From the IMG/VR virus record IMGVR_UViG_3300017963_000014, positions 1 to 64,000 of that record: DNA of 64,000 nt; one strand, given 5' to 3'. The notes beneath the pieces were generated by a model, which did no database searches, was not told where the DNA came from, and saw only the letters and a program-made list of their open reading frames with translations. This document shows, piece by piece, positions 1 to 8,108 of the stretch. The number at the start of each line of letters is the position of its first letter. The stretch's first letter is position 1. The translations under genes were made by a program, and so were the position numbers. The DNA is from a virus.

Positions 1-386
1 AGCTCGGCCGCGAACGAGACCTTCTCGCCCGCGTCCCGCGCCCGGGTCTCCGCGGCGAAGATCCGGAGGCTCTCCTCGAGCGGGACGTCCGCCGCGTGCC
101 TCTCGTCCCGCTTGACCCGCTTCCGAACGACTCGGACCTCCGGGGGGCGGCAGGACTCGGCGCCAGCCTTTAGGACGGCCTTCCGGAGCGCCTCGCGGTC
201 GAACGTCTCGACCCTCTCCTCCGGGACGACGACGACCGGCTTGACCCGCGCGCCCTTGAGTAGGCTCTCGTCCAGGAGGAGGTCCGGGTTCTCGACGAAG
301 TCGAGGAGGACCTCGACGTGCCGGTCGACCGGGAGCTCGACGAACCGCTCGCGCGGCCGCGCGGGGCTAGACCTCAGCGTCTTCAC
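1..386 (-). CDS. Mre11/SbcD capping-domain-like protein, cut by the window edge
   Basis: This reading frame opens at a GTG (384-386), preceded at six bases by GGAGG, and runs off the left edge. It overlaps the end of the previous gene by 20 bases. Near its start it reads RPRERFVELPV, which resembles the strand that follows the phosphoesterase domain in Mre11/SbcD proteins, and later PLEESLRIFAAET, which resembles the C-terminal part of the capping domain. The catalytic phosphoesterase is a separate gene at 672-1418. I infer that the two products form one nuclease. The product could instead be an unrelated small protein, because the match is by eye and the end is missing. Confidence 0.6.
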   Translation of the reverse strand, partial: MKTLRSSPARPRERFVELPVDRHVEVLLDFVENPDLLLDESLLKGARVKPVVVVPEERVETFDREALRKAVLKAGAESCRPPEVRVVRKRVKRDERHAADVPLEESLRIFAAETRARDAGEKVSFAAE

Positions 387-669
387 GGAGGACCTCCAGG
401 AGTTCCGCGAACTCCTCGCGGACGACGGCGCCGACGCGCTTCAGGGCGTCGGATAGGGTCTCGCCCTCGTTCACGGAGACGGTCGAGCCGCAGCCGACCT
501 CGAGCGACTCGTACTTCGCGAGCCGGACCTTCCGCGAGACCTGCGCCCAGACCCGGTCGCCGCCGTCCCGCCGAACCTCGACCTCGAGCTTCTCCGGGGG
601 TCTCCGCTGTATACCGCTCCCCCCGGGGGGAGGGACGAGGTTCTCGGGTCGTAGCTTCTTCTCCGCCAT
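367..669 (-). CDS. Small hypothetical protein between the two Mre11-like parts
   Basis: This 100-residue protein starts two bases after the stop of the phosphoesterase gene. I do not recognise a family with certainty. Its first 30 residues are basic and proline-rich. The middle contains KYESLEVGCGSTV, a strand pattern that resembles short phage proteins with a K-Y-E-x-[IL]-x-V core, and the last 40 residues are predicted helical and acidic. Lying between the nuclease and the capping-domain gene, it is translationally coupled to both. It may be an accessory subunit of the nuclease, but nothing in the sequence proves that. Confidence 0.7.
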   Translation of the reverse strand: MAEKKLRPENLVPPPGGSGIQRRPPEKLEVEVRRDGGDRVWAQVSRKVRLAKYESLEVGCGSTVSVNEGETLSDALKRVGAVVREEFAELLEVLREDAEV

Positions 670-671
670 CC

Positions 672-1418
672 CTAGACCTCCGCGAGGACGACGCCCTTCG
701 GCGAGCGGGCCTCCCCGAAGTCGACATGGATCGAGGAGCCGACGACGGTCACCCGGTCGAGCTCCTGGTGGTGGTGAACGTGCCCCGCGTAGACCCGGAG
801 GACCCGAGGGTCCTCGAGGAGCGCCCGCGGGATCGAGGTCCCGACGTCCCGCTGCGTAACGTCGTCCGGACCCCGCTTCGCCCCCGGGACCTCGAGGTGC
901 GCGAACGCGAGCGCCCGCGCCTTCCGGGGGAGCCCGGACTCGAGCTCCCCCTCCGCGAAGCGATCGAGGAAGCTCTGAGAGTCCTCGAACGCCCCCCGCT
1001 CCCGCGCCTCCGCCTCCGTCACGAACGGGAGGAGGAAGAGAAACTCGCTCCCCTCCCGGACGAGTATCGGTTCCGTAATAACCTCGACCCGCCCCGCGAA
1101 CGCGTCGTCCCGCGCGAGCGCCTCGAGCGGTAGGAGCGAGTTCACGCTACCCCGCGTCCGCTTGTCGTGGTTCCCCGCGAGGACGTAGATCGAGGAAACC
1201 CTCCGCGAGAGCGGGAGGAGGTACTCGAGCGCGACCGCGTACGCCTCCGGCCCCGGACTCGGGGAGTTGAAGAGGTCCCCGAGGTCGACGTAGACGTCCG
1301 GTTTCAGCTCCGACGCGAGCTCGACGATCGCCCGGAGGACCCGCGCCTGCTCCTCGAGCCGCGCGACGCCGTCCGAGACGAGCCCGAGGTGCTTGTCGCC
1401 CGTTACGAGGACCCTCAC
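672..1418 (-). CDS. Mre11/SbcD-type metallophosphoesterase, catalytic domain only
   Basis: The 248-residue protein has the calcineurin-like phosphoesterase motifs in order: GDKHLG (7-12), GDLF (47-50), GNHD (82-85), a histidine near 174 and GHVHHH (212-217). It ends with GSSIHVDFGEA plus KGVVLAEV, the strand pair that closes the catalytic domain in Mre11, SbcD and T4 gp47. Full-length relatives continue for 90-150 more residues into a capping domain, which is missing here and seems to be encoded at 1-386. The expected role is manganese-dependent nuclease work on double-strand ends with a Rad50/SbcC-like ATPase. No such ATPase gene is visible, but it could lie beyond the left edge. Confidence 0.85.
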   Translation of the reverse strand: MRVLVTGDKHLGLVSDGVARLEEQARVLRAIVELASELKPDVYVDLGDLFNSPSPGPEAYAVALEYLLPLSRRVSSIYVLAGNHDKRTRGSVNSLLPLEALARDDAFAGRVEVITEPILVREGSEFLFLLPFVTEAEARERGAFEDSQSFLDRFAEGELESGLPRKARALAFAHLEVPGAKRGPDDVTQRDVGTSIPRALLEDPRVLRVYAGHVHHHQELDRVTVVGSSIHVDFGEARSPKGVVLAEV

Positions 1419-1714
1419 GACGGGAGACCTCCCCTCCCGCCCTCGATCGCGGCGAGCGCCCGGCGGTAGACCTCCTCCTCCCCCTCGTCGAGGACGACGC
1501 CCTCGCGGAAGCGAACGAGGAGCTCTAGGTACGCCGCGGCGTGCGCGACGAGCTTCAGGAGCCCGCGGTCCTCCGCGGGCCAGCCGCCGGTGAGAACGGC
1601 GGAGAGGGAGAGGAACGAGAGGAACTCCCGCTCGGTTATCCCCTCCGGGATCCTACCGGCGAACTCCCGTAGGAACGCCCGGAGTCTACCCCCGCGCTCG
1701 GGGTCAGTCGTCAT
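1415..1714 (-). CDS. Hypothetical helical protein
   Basis: This 99-residue protein overlaps the phosphoesterase start by four bases and the end of the recombinase gene by 11 bases, so it belongs to the same recombination operon. It appears all-helical, with an acidic C-terminal half and a glycine-rich tail. I do not recognise it. Its position between a RecA-like and an Mre11-like gene suggests a recombination or repair accessory role, which is inference only. Confidence 0.7.
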   Translation of the reverse strand: MTTDPERGGRLRAFLREFAGRIPEGITEREFLSFLSLSAVLTGGWPAEDRGLLKLVAHAAAYLELLVRFREGVVLDEGEEEVYRRALAAIEGGRGGLPS

Positions 1715-2873
1715 CCTCGACCTCCTTCGCCTCCTCGGGGGACGGAACCTCCGCGAGGTCTAGCCTCCCGAGCTCCTCCGCGACGCGGGCGAAGCGCGGG
1801 CGGCCGTCCTCCTCCTCCCGGAGCCAGAGTAGGTAGGCCTTCTTCGAGGGCGCGACGAGCTCGCCGCGGTAGAGGTAGCCCTTCCCGGACCGGTACTTCG
1901 CGAGCCCGACGTGGATACTCTCCTCCCGGACCTCCCGCGCGGGGTCGAGCCCCTTCGGGGTCTCCGGCTCGAGGCCGGAGGCGGAGTAGAAGTAGGCGGT
2001 CTCCTCTAGGTGCGGCCCAAGCGAGTTCTTGACTATCTCGACCTCGTGCTTCTGCCCGCAGATCCGGGGCTCCGCGTCCTCGGTCTTGACCCTCGACTTC
2101 GCGCTAACGCGGAGCCGCCAGCCGGCGTCGTACTCGATCGCGACCCCGCCCTTGACCTTGTACCTCTTCTGCCCCGGCCCGGCGTCGAGGTTCTCGACCT
2201 CGCGCCGGACGAAGACGAGGATCTCGTCGCGCTCGAGCGTCGGGAGGATCTTGTCGAGCCACTTCGAGGTTAGCATCGCGCGGAGCGGGTAGCCCCGGGC
2301 CTCGACCTTCCCCTCGATTATCTCCTCGAGCTCCTTCTCCGGGGTGAGCCGGAGGACGGAGTCGAAGACGGCGGCGCAGAAGGCCCCGGGCGGGACCTTC
2401 CCCGCCTCCTTCGCCCTCCGGAACTTCGCCCGGTACTTCTGGTACCTCTCGATCGCCTCCTCGAACGTCCGCGGCTTGTAGTACGCGACCTCCGAGAGGT
2501 CGCCGCAGACGGCGGCGTACCAGGCGAGGTCGACGGCGCGGCACTCGGCGTCGACGAAGAGCCCCCAGCCCCCGGAGGCGTGGACGTCCCCGAGGAGCTC
2601 GGCGCAGAGGAGCGACTTACCGCCGCCCGACTTACCGAAGACGTCGCCGAGCATCCCGCCGGGGATCCCGCCCGAGCGGAGCGCCCGGTTAAGGGACGTT
2701 ATCCGCGTCGGGAGGATCCGGGGGTACTCGACCTCGGACCAGCGGCGGAAGCCCTCGATCCCCGAGAGCGCCGCCCCGAGCGCCTTGCTCCGCGCCGAGA
2801 GCGGGGGAGGGGCGGGGGACTTCTTCTCGGAATCCGTCCCCCGCTTCTCCCGCTTCACCCGCTTCGTCGGCAC
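1704..2873 (-). CDS. RecA/UvsX-like recombinase
   Basis: The 389-residue protein carries a RecA-fold ATPase core. The Walker A motif is GKSGGGKS at 80-87, followed by a strand ending FVDAECR, a Walker-B-like strand CAAVFDSV and later ILVFVRREVEN. The segment PTRITSLNRALRSGGIPGGM before the P-loop is typical of RecA and UvsX. The C-terminal 40 residues are acidic. It should form filaments on single-stranded DNA for strand exchange. Its neighbours, a single-stranded-DNA-binding protein and a UvsY-like protein on one side and an Mre11-like nuclease on the other, make a T4-style recombination module. A RadA/DnaB-type ATPase is the main alternative. Confidence 0.85.
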   Translation of the reverse strand: MPTKRVKREKRGTDSEKKSPAPPPLSARSKALGAALSGIEGFRRWSEVEYPRILPTRITSLNRALRSGGIPGGMLGDVFGKSGGGKSLLCAELLGDVHASGGWGLFVDAECRAVDLAWYAAVCGDLSEVAYYKPRTFEEAIERYQKYRAKFRRAKEAGKVPPGAFCAAVFDSVLRLTPEKELEEIIEGKVEARGYPLRAMLTSKWLDKILPTLERDEILVFVRREVENLDAGPGQKRYKVKGGVAIEYDAGWRLRVSAKSRVKTEDAEPRICGQKHEVEIVKNSLGPHLEETAYFYSASGLEPETPKGLDPAREVREESIHVGLAKYRSGKGYLYRGELVAPSKKAYLLWLREEEDGRPRFARVAEELGRLDLAEVPSPEEAKEVEDDD

Positions 2874-2876
2874 GGG

Positions 2877-4049
2877 CTAGAACTCCTCGTCCTCGCCGAC
2901 GTACTCCGCGCCGCAGCCCGGGTGCGGACACTTCAACGCGTCCGTCGGTACCTTCTCGCGGCACTTCGGGCAGATGTCGTACTCCTCGCCCTCCTTCGGC
3001 TCCCAGGCGAGCTCCTTCTTCGGCGGGTCCTTCTTCTTCCTCACCGTCTTCTTGACCCGCGGCGCCTTCGCCGGCTCCGGCTCCTTCTCGGTCTCCTTCT
3101 CCTCCTTCTCCGACTCCGGTTCCTTCTCCTCCTTCTCGGGCTCCGGCTCCTTCTCCGGTTCCTTCCTCGCCCTCGGCTTCGTCTTCTCCTCCTTCGCCTT
3201 CGGCTTCCGGAAGACCTCCCCGTCGTTCTCGATCTCGATCTCGAGGTCGTCGCGGACGAGGGCGTCGTTCAGGGCGGCGAGCATCGCGTCGGGGTCGGAG
3301 AGCTCGAGCTCGTCCGAGAGGTCGAGGCACTCGCCGTCGAGAAGCTTCATCAGCTCGTCGTCGTCCGGCCGCTCGGCCGGGCGGCCGCGGGCGGAGTACA
3401 TATCCGAGCCGCTCTCGCGGTCGTCGTACTCGATTAGGAAGGGGTAGGGCTCGAAGAAGGGGTTCCCCTTCTCGTCCCCGCTCTCGTCGACCTCGGACTC
3501 GATCTCCTTCCGGATCTCGGTCGCGAGCGACTTCGCGCCGGCGAGGACCTCGAGCGTCAGCTCCTTCGGCCGCTTCTTCTTCGAGTCCTCGACGAGGACG
3601 GCGGCGACGACGAAGTCGCCCTGCGGCTTTAGGTTCTTCCGGAAGTCGTAGCCCTTCAGGCCGAGGATCTCGCCCTTACAGTACTCGACCTTCCCCCGTC
3701 CCTTCCCGACCGAGAGGATCGTCTCGTCCGGGTCGATATCGTCGCGCGTCCGGAGCAGCTCGCGGAGCGCGGAGAACGGGCAGGCCTTCGGGTCGTCGGG
3801 GACGACGTAGGGGACGGCGACGACCTTCTTCTTCCCCGTCTCCTTCCCGTCGTCGTCCTTCTCCGCGACCTCGCGGTTGAAAAAGACCCGGAGACGGTCG
3901 TTTATCTCCGTATCCGGGTGAAGGTAGATCTTAGCGCGCGGCTTCCAGTCCATACGCTCGGACGAGAAGCTCTTCTGCCCGACCTCCCTCAGTCGGTCGA
4001 CCTTCGCCCGCGCGCGGGCGAGTCGCTCTTCCTTCGTCAGTTTCGGCAT
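2877..4049 (-). CDS. Single-stranded-DNA-binding protein with acidic linker and C-terminal zinc ribbon
   Basis: The 390-residue protein starts with a basic helix (KLTKEERLARARAKV), followed by a globular region to about 260 with WKPRAKIYLHP and NPFFEPYPFLIEYDD, patterns of phage gp32-like SSBs. A Lys/Glu/Pro repeat region (about 285-330) and a basic patch follow. The last 34 residues are a CxxC...CxxxxC zinc ribbon (C360, C363, C374, C379) ending GEDEEF. Phage SSBs normally end in the acidic tail that recruits partners, so the appended ribbon is unusual. It lies between the RecA-like and UvsY-like genes. The assignment is by pattern, not alignment. Confidence 0.75.
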   Translation of the reverse strand: MPKLTKEERLARARAKVDRLREVGQKSFSSERMDWKPRAKIYLHPDTEINDRLRVFFNREVAEKDDDGKETGKKKVVAVPYVVPDDPKACPFSALRELLRTRDDIDPDETILSVGKGRGKVEYCKGEILGLKGYDFRKNLKPQGDFVVAAVLVEDSKKKRPKELTLEVLAGAKSLATEIRKEIESEVDESGDEKGNPFFEPYPFLIEYDDRESGSDMYSARGRPAERPDDDELMKLLDGECLDLSDELELSDPDAMLAALNDALVRDDLEIEIENDGEVFRKPKAKEEKTKPRARKEPEKEPEPEKEEKEPESEKEEKETEKEPEPAKAPRVKKTVRKKKDPPKKELAWEPKEGEEYDICPKCREKVPTDALKCPHPGCGAEYVGEDEEF

Positions 4050-4634
4050 TTACTCTCTCCCTTTCCGATTCGCTCGGTTCAGCATATTAGGGTCTAGCCC
4101 GGAGCGGGCTAGAGCTAGGTCGGCCTGCTTCCGGAGCGAGGCCATCCGGGACTGCCACGCCTCGTAGAGCTGCTTCGCGAGCGCCCGGTTCCGCTCGTAG
4201 ACTCGGCGGCGCTTCCGCCAGTCGCGGTAGGCGGGGACGTGCGCGGCGACCCAGTCCTCGACCATGTCGACGGTCACGTGCCCGCTCATTCGCGCGCCCT
4301 TCTTCGCCCTCTCGAGGGACTCGCGGGCCTCCCAGGAGAAGTTGCTGTACGCCGCCCGGTAGTGGAGGTCGAACTCGTCCGCCTCCTCGATCGCGGCCTG
4401 GAGGAGCATCCCCGCGCGGCGAAGGTTCGCCTCCGCGCGGTCGATCGCCCGAAGGACGTGCTCGACGCTCCCCCGCCCGTCGCCGAGGGTCAGGTCCCGC
4501 TCGAGGACGCCCCAGACCTCCTCGACCTTCACGTTCTTCAGGCGCTCGCCGAGGAAGGCGAAGCGCTCCGACCTCCGCTCGTGCTCCGCGAGCGCGGCGG
4601 CGGCGGTCCTCATACCCTTGACGCGAGGCGGCAT
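4050..4634 (-). CDS. Helical protein, possible UvsY-like recombination mediator
   Basis: This 194-residue protein is almost entirely helical and ends one base before the SSB gene begins. Its middle contains FDLHYRAAYSNFSWEARESLE and VEDWVAAHVPAYRDWRK, and the C-terminal third reads AKQLYEAWQSRMASLRKQADL. This layout matches phage UvsY-like mediators, which load UvsX on SSB-covered DNA, and the flanking genes are exactly those partners. Family assignment rests on context and a recalled motif pattern, so a different helical recombination protein is possible. Confidence 0.55.
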   Translation of the reverse strand: MPPRVKGMRTAAAALAEHERRSERFAFLGERLKNVKVEEVWGVLERDLTLGDGRGSVEHVLRAIDRAEANLRRAGMLLQAAIEEADEFDLHYRAAYSNFSWEARESLERAKKGARMSGHVTVDMVEDWVAAHVPAYRDWRKRRRVYERNRALAKQLYEAWQSRMASLRKQADLALARSGLDPNMLNRANRKGRE

Positions 4635-4644
4635 ATACCCTCTC

Positions 4645-7512
4645 CTACCCCGCTCTATCCCGGATGCGCTTCGCCCGCGGAGCGCTACGGAGCTCCTCGA
4701 GGTCGGCCTCGAGGAGGATATCGCCCCTGTTCTCCCGGATCCGCGCGACCGCCTTCGAGACCCGCTTCGGGTCCGCGAGCCAGGTCCGGTAGCGGTCGAC
4801 GAGCTTCCGCCGACGAGCGCGACCCTTGATGAGCCACTTCGACCAGTCGATCACGGGGAAGCAGACCTCGAGGATCCGCTGCGAGGCGGGGAAGATCACG
4901 CGGTCCCAGTAGTACTCGGCGTCGTACGCGATCCCTCCGGCGGCGTCCTCGAAGTCACCCCGCGTTACGCCGGAGAGGTTCGGCTTCGTCCCGGTTACGA
5001 CGTACTCGACCTTCATTCCGACGTAGTACTCCCGCCCGGTCTCCCGAATCTCGGCCGCGAGCTTGACGTGCAGCGGCGTCGTCTTGTACCTCTCCGGGTC
5101 CTTCGATATCCCCTTCCCGATCGAGACCTCGTCGACGGAGAGCTCGCCCTCGGCGCAGCGTCGGAACTCCGGCTCGACGACCCCGCGCTCGATCTCGTCG
5201 CCCGAGAGTCCCTCCGTAAGGATCGCGTCCAGGACCCGCTGCTGGAGGCGGCGAGTCATCCCGGAGCAGTCGCTCCGCATCACCTCGAGGCCCTTAACCT
5301 CGACGTGATCCGTCTTCCCCCCCTTGTGGAGGAGCATCCTCCCGGCGTACCGCTTCTTAACGACGAAGAAGATCCGGTCGTAGACGTCCTCGAACTCGAG
5401 TTCGACCCGATTCCAGTCGAGGTTGCAGTTGAAGCCCCGGAGCTCCTCGAGGTAGCGCTCCTGGCAGTACGCGACGAAGCGGTTCCCGGCGTCGAGTATC
5501 TCCTCGATTCGGGCATCCTCGGAGGGCCAGGTCTTACCGGTCGGCGCGAGCTGAACGAAGACCGAGTCGGTGTCACCGTAGAGAACCGCGAACCCGTTCT
5601 CCTTCGCGTACCGCTCCGTTAGGCGGATGAAGTACCGCCCGCTGAGCGTGATCGCCTCCGCGAGCTCGGTGTCGTAGTACCGGGAGCGGGCGTTACCCAT
5701 GTCGCCGTAGAAGCTCAGCCCGAGGCGCTTGAACGAGTACGCGAGCCGGTAGTAGAGGAGGTAAAGGTCGTCCTGCGTCGTCCCGACCTCCTCGAGCCGC
5801 TTCCCCTGAAGGTCCGTGTACTTCTTCCGCCGCTCGAGCGTCCGGACGAACATCTGCGAGATATACCCCTCGCGGTCCCTCCGGAAGGTCGCGCCGCCCT
5901 TCTCGAGCGTCCCCCCGCCCTCGGTCTCGACCTCGACGAGGGGGCAGCGACAGAGCGAGTCCGGTCCGTTCTCCCGGAGGAACGCCTCGCGATCCTCGAG
6001 CTTGACGATCGTCTCGGGCGAGATGTTAAACGCTCGAACCATCGACGGGTAGAGACTCTTGAAATCTAAAGCCGCCACGTTCTCGTGCATCCCGACGACG
6101 GGGGGGAATACGTAGGCGCCCTCGTACTTCTCGGGCTCGGCGGAGGACCAGTACCGGGTCCGGAAGTGCTCCCCCTCCTTGTACCCCTTCTTTAGGAGGA
6201 GCTGGTCGATCTTCGTCGAGATGTTCCAGTCGTTCGCGAAGCCGTTCGCGATCCGGCAGAAGATCTGCTCGATCGAGACGAACCCCGTAAACTCCTCGAG
6301 CTTCCGGAGAATCCTCGCGTCGTACCGGTTATACTCCTCTAACAATTCGGGCTCGTACCGGTAGAGGTTGATAAACTTCGGTACCACCCCCGGGCGACGC
6401 TCACGGAAGGTCGTACGCCAGTCGATCTTCTGCATCTTCAGGACGCGCTCCCCGATCGAGTCGAGGGCGTAGGAGACGGCGTCCGCGCCCGCCCGCGTAT
6501 AATGCCGCTTGAAGACCGGTAGCGGGTCGGCGAAGAGGTGGTACCGCCAGTCGATCCAGATCCGGTGCTTCCGGAAGCGGTAGAAGATAACGGGAAAGTC
6601 GAATCCGAAACCGTTCCACGCGGCGAGGACGTCGTAGCGCTCGACGCACTCTCGCTTAAAGCGAAGGAGCATCTCCCGCTCGGCGGCGTCCGTCTCCTCC
6701 TCGAGTCGAAGGAACCCCGCGTCCGAGGGGTCGGAGTCGAAGCGGTCGCCCTCCCAGGCGATCGAGAGTATCCGGTTCTGCTCCTTCCTCTCGAACCCCC
6801 CGACGGTATCGTCGGTCTCGATGTCGAGAAACCCCATCCGGTACCGAGCCTGGATTTTTAAATCTACGTCCGTCAGGAACCGCTGCTTCGGCGTTAGGTC
6901 CGCCTCGAGAGGCTCAAGACCCTTCCGACGACACCACTCGACCGCCTCGTGAACAGGCTCCCACCGGTCGCGATCTCGGGGGAAGCGGAGCGCGCCCGGT
7001 CGCTCGCCGAGGAAGTAGGGGGTCGCCCAGCTAGAGGCGCGGTCGGGGTCCCCGACGTTCCGGAAGATCCGCTTGTGATCGATCTTCGGAACCCTCCGCG
7101 AGACGTAGACCCGTACGAACCTCTCGGGGTAGAGCGCGTCGGGCTCGACCCGCCGGGCGTGCCGACGGCAGAGCCAGTCCCAGCTCTCGCTCGGGATCCT
7201 CTCGAACTCCTCCCGCCGGAGGAGGAAGTACCACTCGAAGGGGTGAACCTCCTTAACCCGCCTCCCCGTCGCGGGGTCGCGGCGGAGGAGGACGACGTCC
7301 TCGCCCTCGGACCAGCCGTGGTAGTACTCCTTATCGGAGAAAAAGAACCGCTGGTCCTTCATCTCCTCGAAGTCGGCCGCGCTCTCGAGGTCGACCTCGT
7401 CGCGCGAGTCCCGAACCTCCTTCGAGTCGATCTCCTGTACGTAGAACTTCCGCTTCTCCGCGCCCGCGCCGAAGTCCCCTGCGATCCCCTGAGTGTCGGC
7501 GTCCCCGATCAG
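4645..7512 (-). CDS. Family B DNA polymerase with 3'-5' exonuclease
   Basis: Counted from the ATG at 7362, the 905-residue core has Exo I FLDIETD (D180, E182), Exo II NGFGFDFP (near 250), Exo III YNRYDARIL (D348), Pol A DFKSLYPSM (D433), and Pol C YGDTDSVFV (D597, D599). Motif B reads KRLGLSFYG, where the usual asparagine of KxxxNSxYG is replaced. Length and motif spacing resemble T4/RB69 gp43. The start is uncertain. The ATG at 7773 would overlap the glycosylase gene by 265 bases, a GTG lies at 7593, and a CTG at 7510-7512 overlaps its TGA. I give the last as a working start, and 7362 is the first unambiguous ATG. Confidence 0.93.
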   Translation of the reverse strand: MIGDADTQGIAGDFGAGAEKRKFYVQEIDSKEVRDSRDEVDLESAADFEEMKDQRFFFSDKEYYHGWSEGEDVVLLRRDPATGRRVKEVHPFEWYFLLRREEFERIPSESWDWLCRRHARRVEPDALYPERFVRVYVSRRVPKIDHKRIFRNVGDPDRASSWATPYFLGERPGALRFPRDRDRWEPVHEAVEWCRRKGLEPLEADLTPKQRFLTDVDLKIQARYRMGFLDIETDDTVGGFERKEQNRILSIAWEGDRFDSDPSDAGFLRLEEETDAAEREMLLRFKRECVERYDVLAAWNGFGFDFPVIFYRFRKHRIWIDWRYHLFADPLPVFKRHYTRAGADAVSYALDSIGERVLKMQKIDWRTTFRERRPGVVPKFINLYRYEPELLEEYNRYDARILRKLEEFTGFVSIEQIFCRIANGFANDWNISTKIDQLLLKKGYKEGEHFRTRYWSSAEPEKYEGAYVFPPVVGMHENVAALDFKSLYPSMVRAFNISPETIVKLEDREAFLRENGPDSLCRCPLVEVETEGGGTLEKGGATFRRDREGYISQMFVRTLERRKKYTDLQGKRLEEVGTTQDDLYLLYYRLAYSFKRLGLSFYGDMGNARSRYYDTELAEAITLSGRYFIRLTERYAKENGFAVLYGDTDSVFVQLAPTGKTWPSEDARIEEILDAGNRFVAYCQERYLEELRGFNCNLDWNRVELEFEDVYDRIFFVVKKRYAGRMLLHKGGKTDHVEVKGLEVMRSDCSGMTRRLQQRVLDAILTEGLSGDEIERGVVEPEFRRCAEGELSVDEVSIGKGISKDPERYKTTPLHVKLAAEIRETGREYYVGMKVEYVVTGTKPNLSGVTRGDFEDAAGGIAYDAEYYWDRVIFPASQRILEVCFPVIDWSKWLIKGRARRRKLVDRYRTWLADPKRVSKAVARIRENRGDILLEADLEELRSAPRAKRIRDRAG

Positions 7513-8108
7513 GGACGAGCCGGTTCGGAACCCCTCCCCCGGGGGAGGAGCGCCCTCCGCCAGTTCTCGGCCTCCGTCTCGAGGCGGGTCCACTTCCGGA
7601 GGGTCGCGTTCGGGTGCCGGAGGAGCGTCGCCTCCGCCGTCGTCCCCTCGACCGTCCTCCGGAGCCCGAAGTCGCTTAACCCGAGGGCGACGCCCGCCGC
7701 CCTCCCGAGGACGAGGACCGTCCGGAGGTTCGGGAGTTCGAGTAGTTCCCTTCGAAGGTACCGTTCGGCGCACGTCTCAAGCTCCATTGGGGTCGGGGCG
7801 CGGTTCCCGGGGGTCGCGCACTTCAGGGCGTTCGTCGCGTAGCATCGCCCGAGGTCGAGACCCGAGCGGTCGGCGAGCTCGAGGAAGGCCCGGGTCGAAC
7901 CAGTTAAGAGTACGGGTTCCCCGCCCCGCCTCCGGGTCTCCGCGAGGAGGGGGAGGAGGAAGCAGCCCTCGACCCCGTCCACGGCCCGCCGCGAGGGGTT
8001 GATCCCGACGACCACGACCTCCGCGTCGTCGGGTCCGACGCCGACGCAGCGGGGGAGGCCGGAGGAACCGAGGGTACAGGCTCGGCAGGGGCGGGGGTCG
8101 CACCTCAT
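7509..8108 (-). CDS. Family-4-like uracil-DNA glycosylase (Fe-S) with altered motif A
   Basis: The 199-residue protein has the family 4 cysteine pattern: C8 and C11 at the N-terminus, then NALKC (C97) followed by PGNRAP and C113, which should hold a 4Fe-4S cluster. The HPN at 165-167 matches the usual HPS motif. Motif A is VGINPS (34-39) in place of GEAPG, so the acidic residue of canonical enzymes is absent. It may still excise uracil, or may act on another base. It is coupled by four bases to the upstream ThyA-like gene and lies directly before the polymerase, fitting uracil exclusion or base modification. Confidence 0.8.
   Translation of the reverse strand: MRCDPRPCRACTLGSSGLPRCVGVGPDDAEVVVVGINPSRRAVDGVEGCFLLPLLAETRRRGGEPVLLTGSTRAFLELADRSGLDLGRCYATNALKCATPGNRAPTPMELETCAERYLRRELLELPNLRTVLVLGRAAGVALGLSDFGLRRTVEGTTAEATLLRHPNATLRKWTRLETEAENWRRALLPRGRGSEPARP

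Noticed and set aside
318-1133. Long plus-strand open frames over the recombination genes
   Set aside because: They are antisense to genes with clear motifs, are rich in Arg, Pro and Leu, and have no ribosome binding sites. High GC removes stop codons and makes such shadows.
3060-3180. Repeat array in plus-strand TTCTCC tracts
   Set aside because: It encodes the Lys/Glu/Pro linker of the SSB, so the repetition is explained by the protein.
7593-7773. N-terminal extension of the polymerase inside the UDG gene
   Set aside because: Its translation is Pro/Arg/Gly low-complexity and it is the shifted frame of a well-supported gene.
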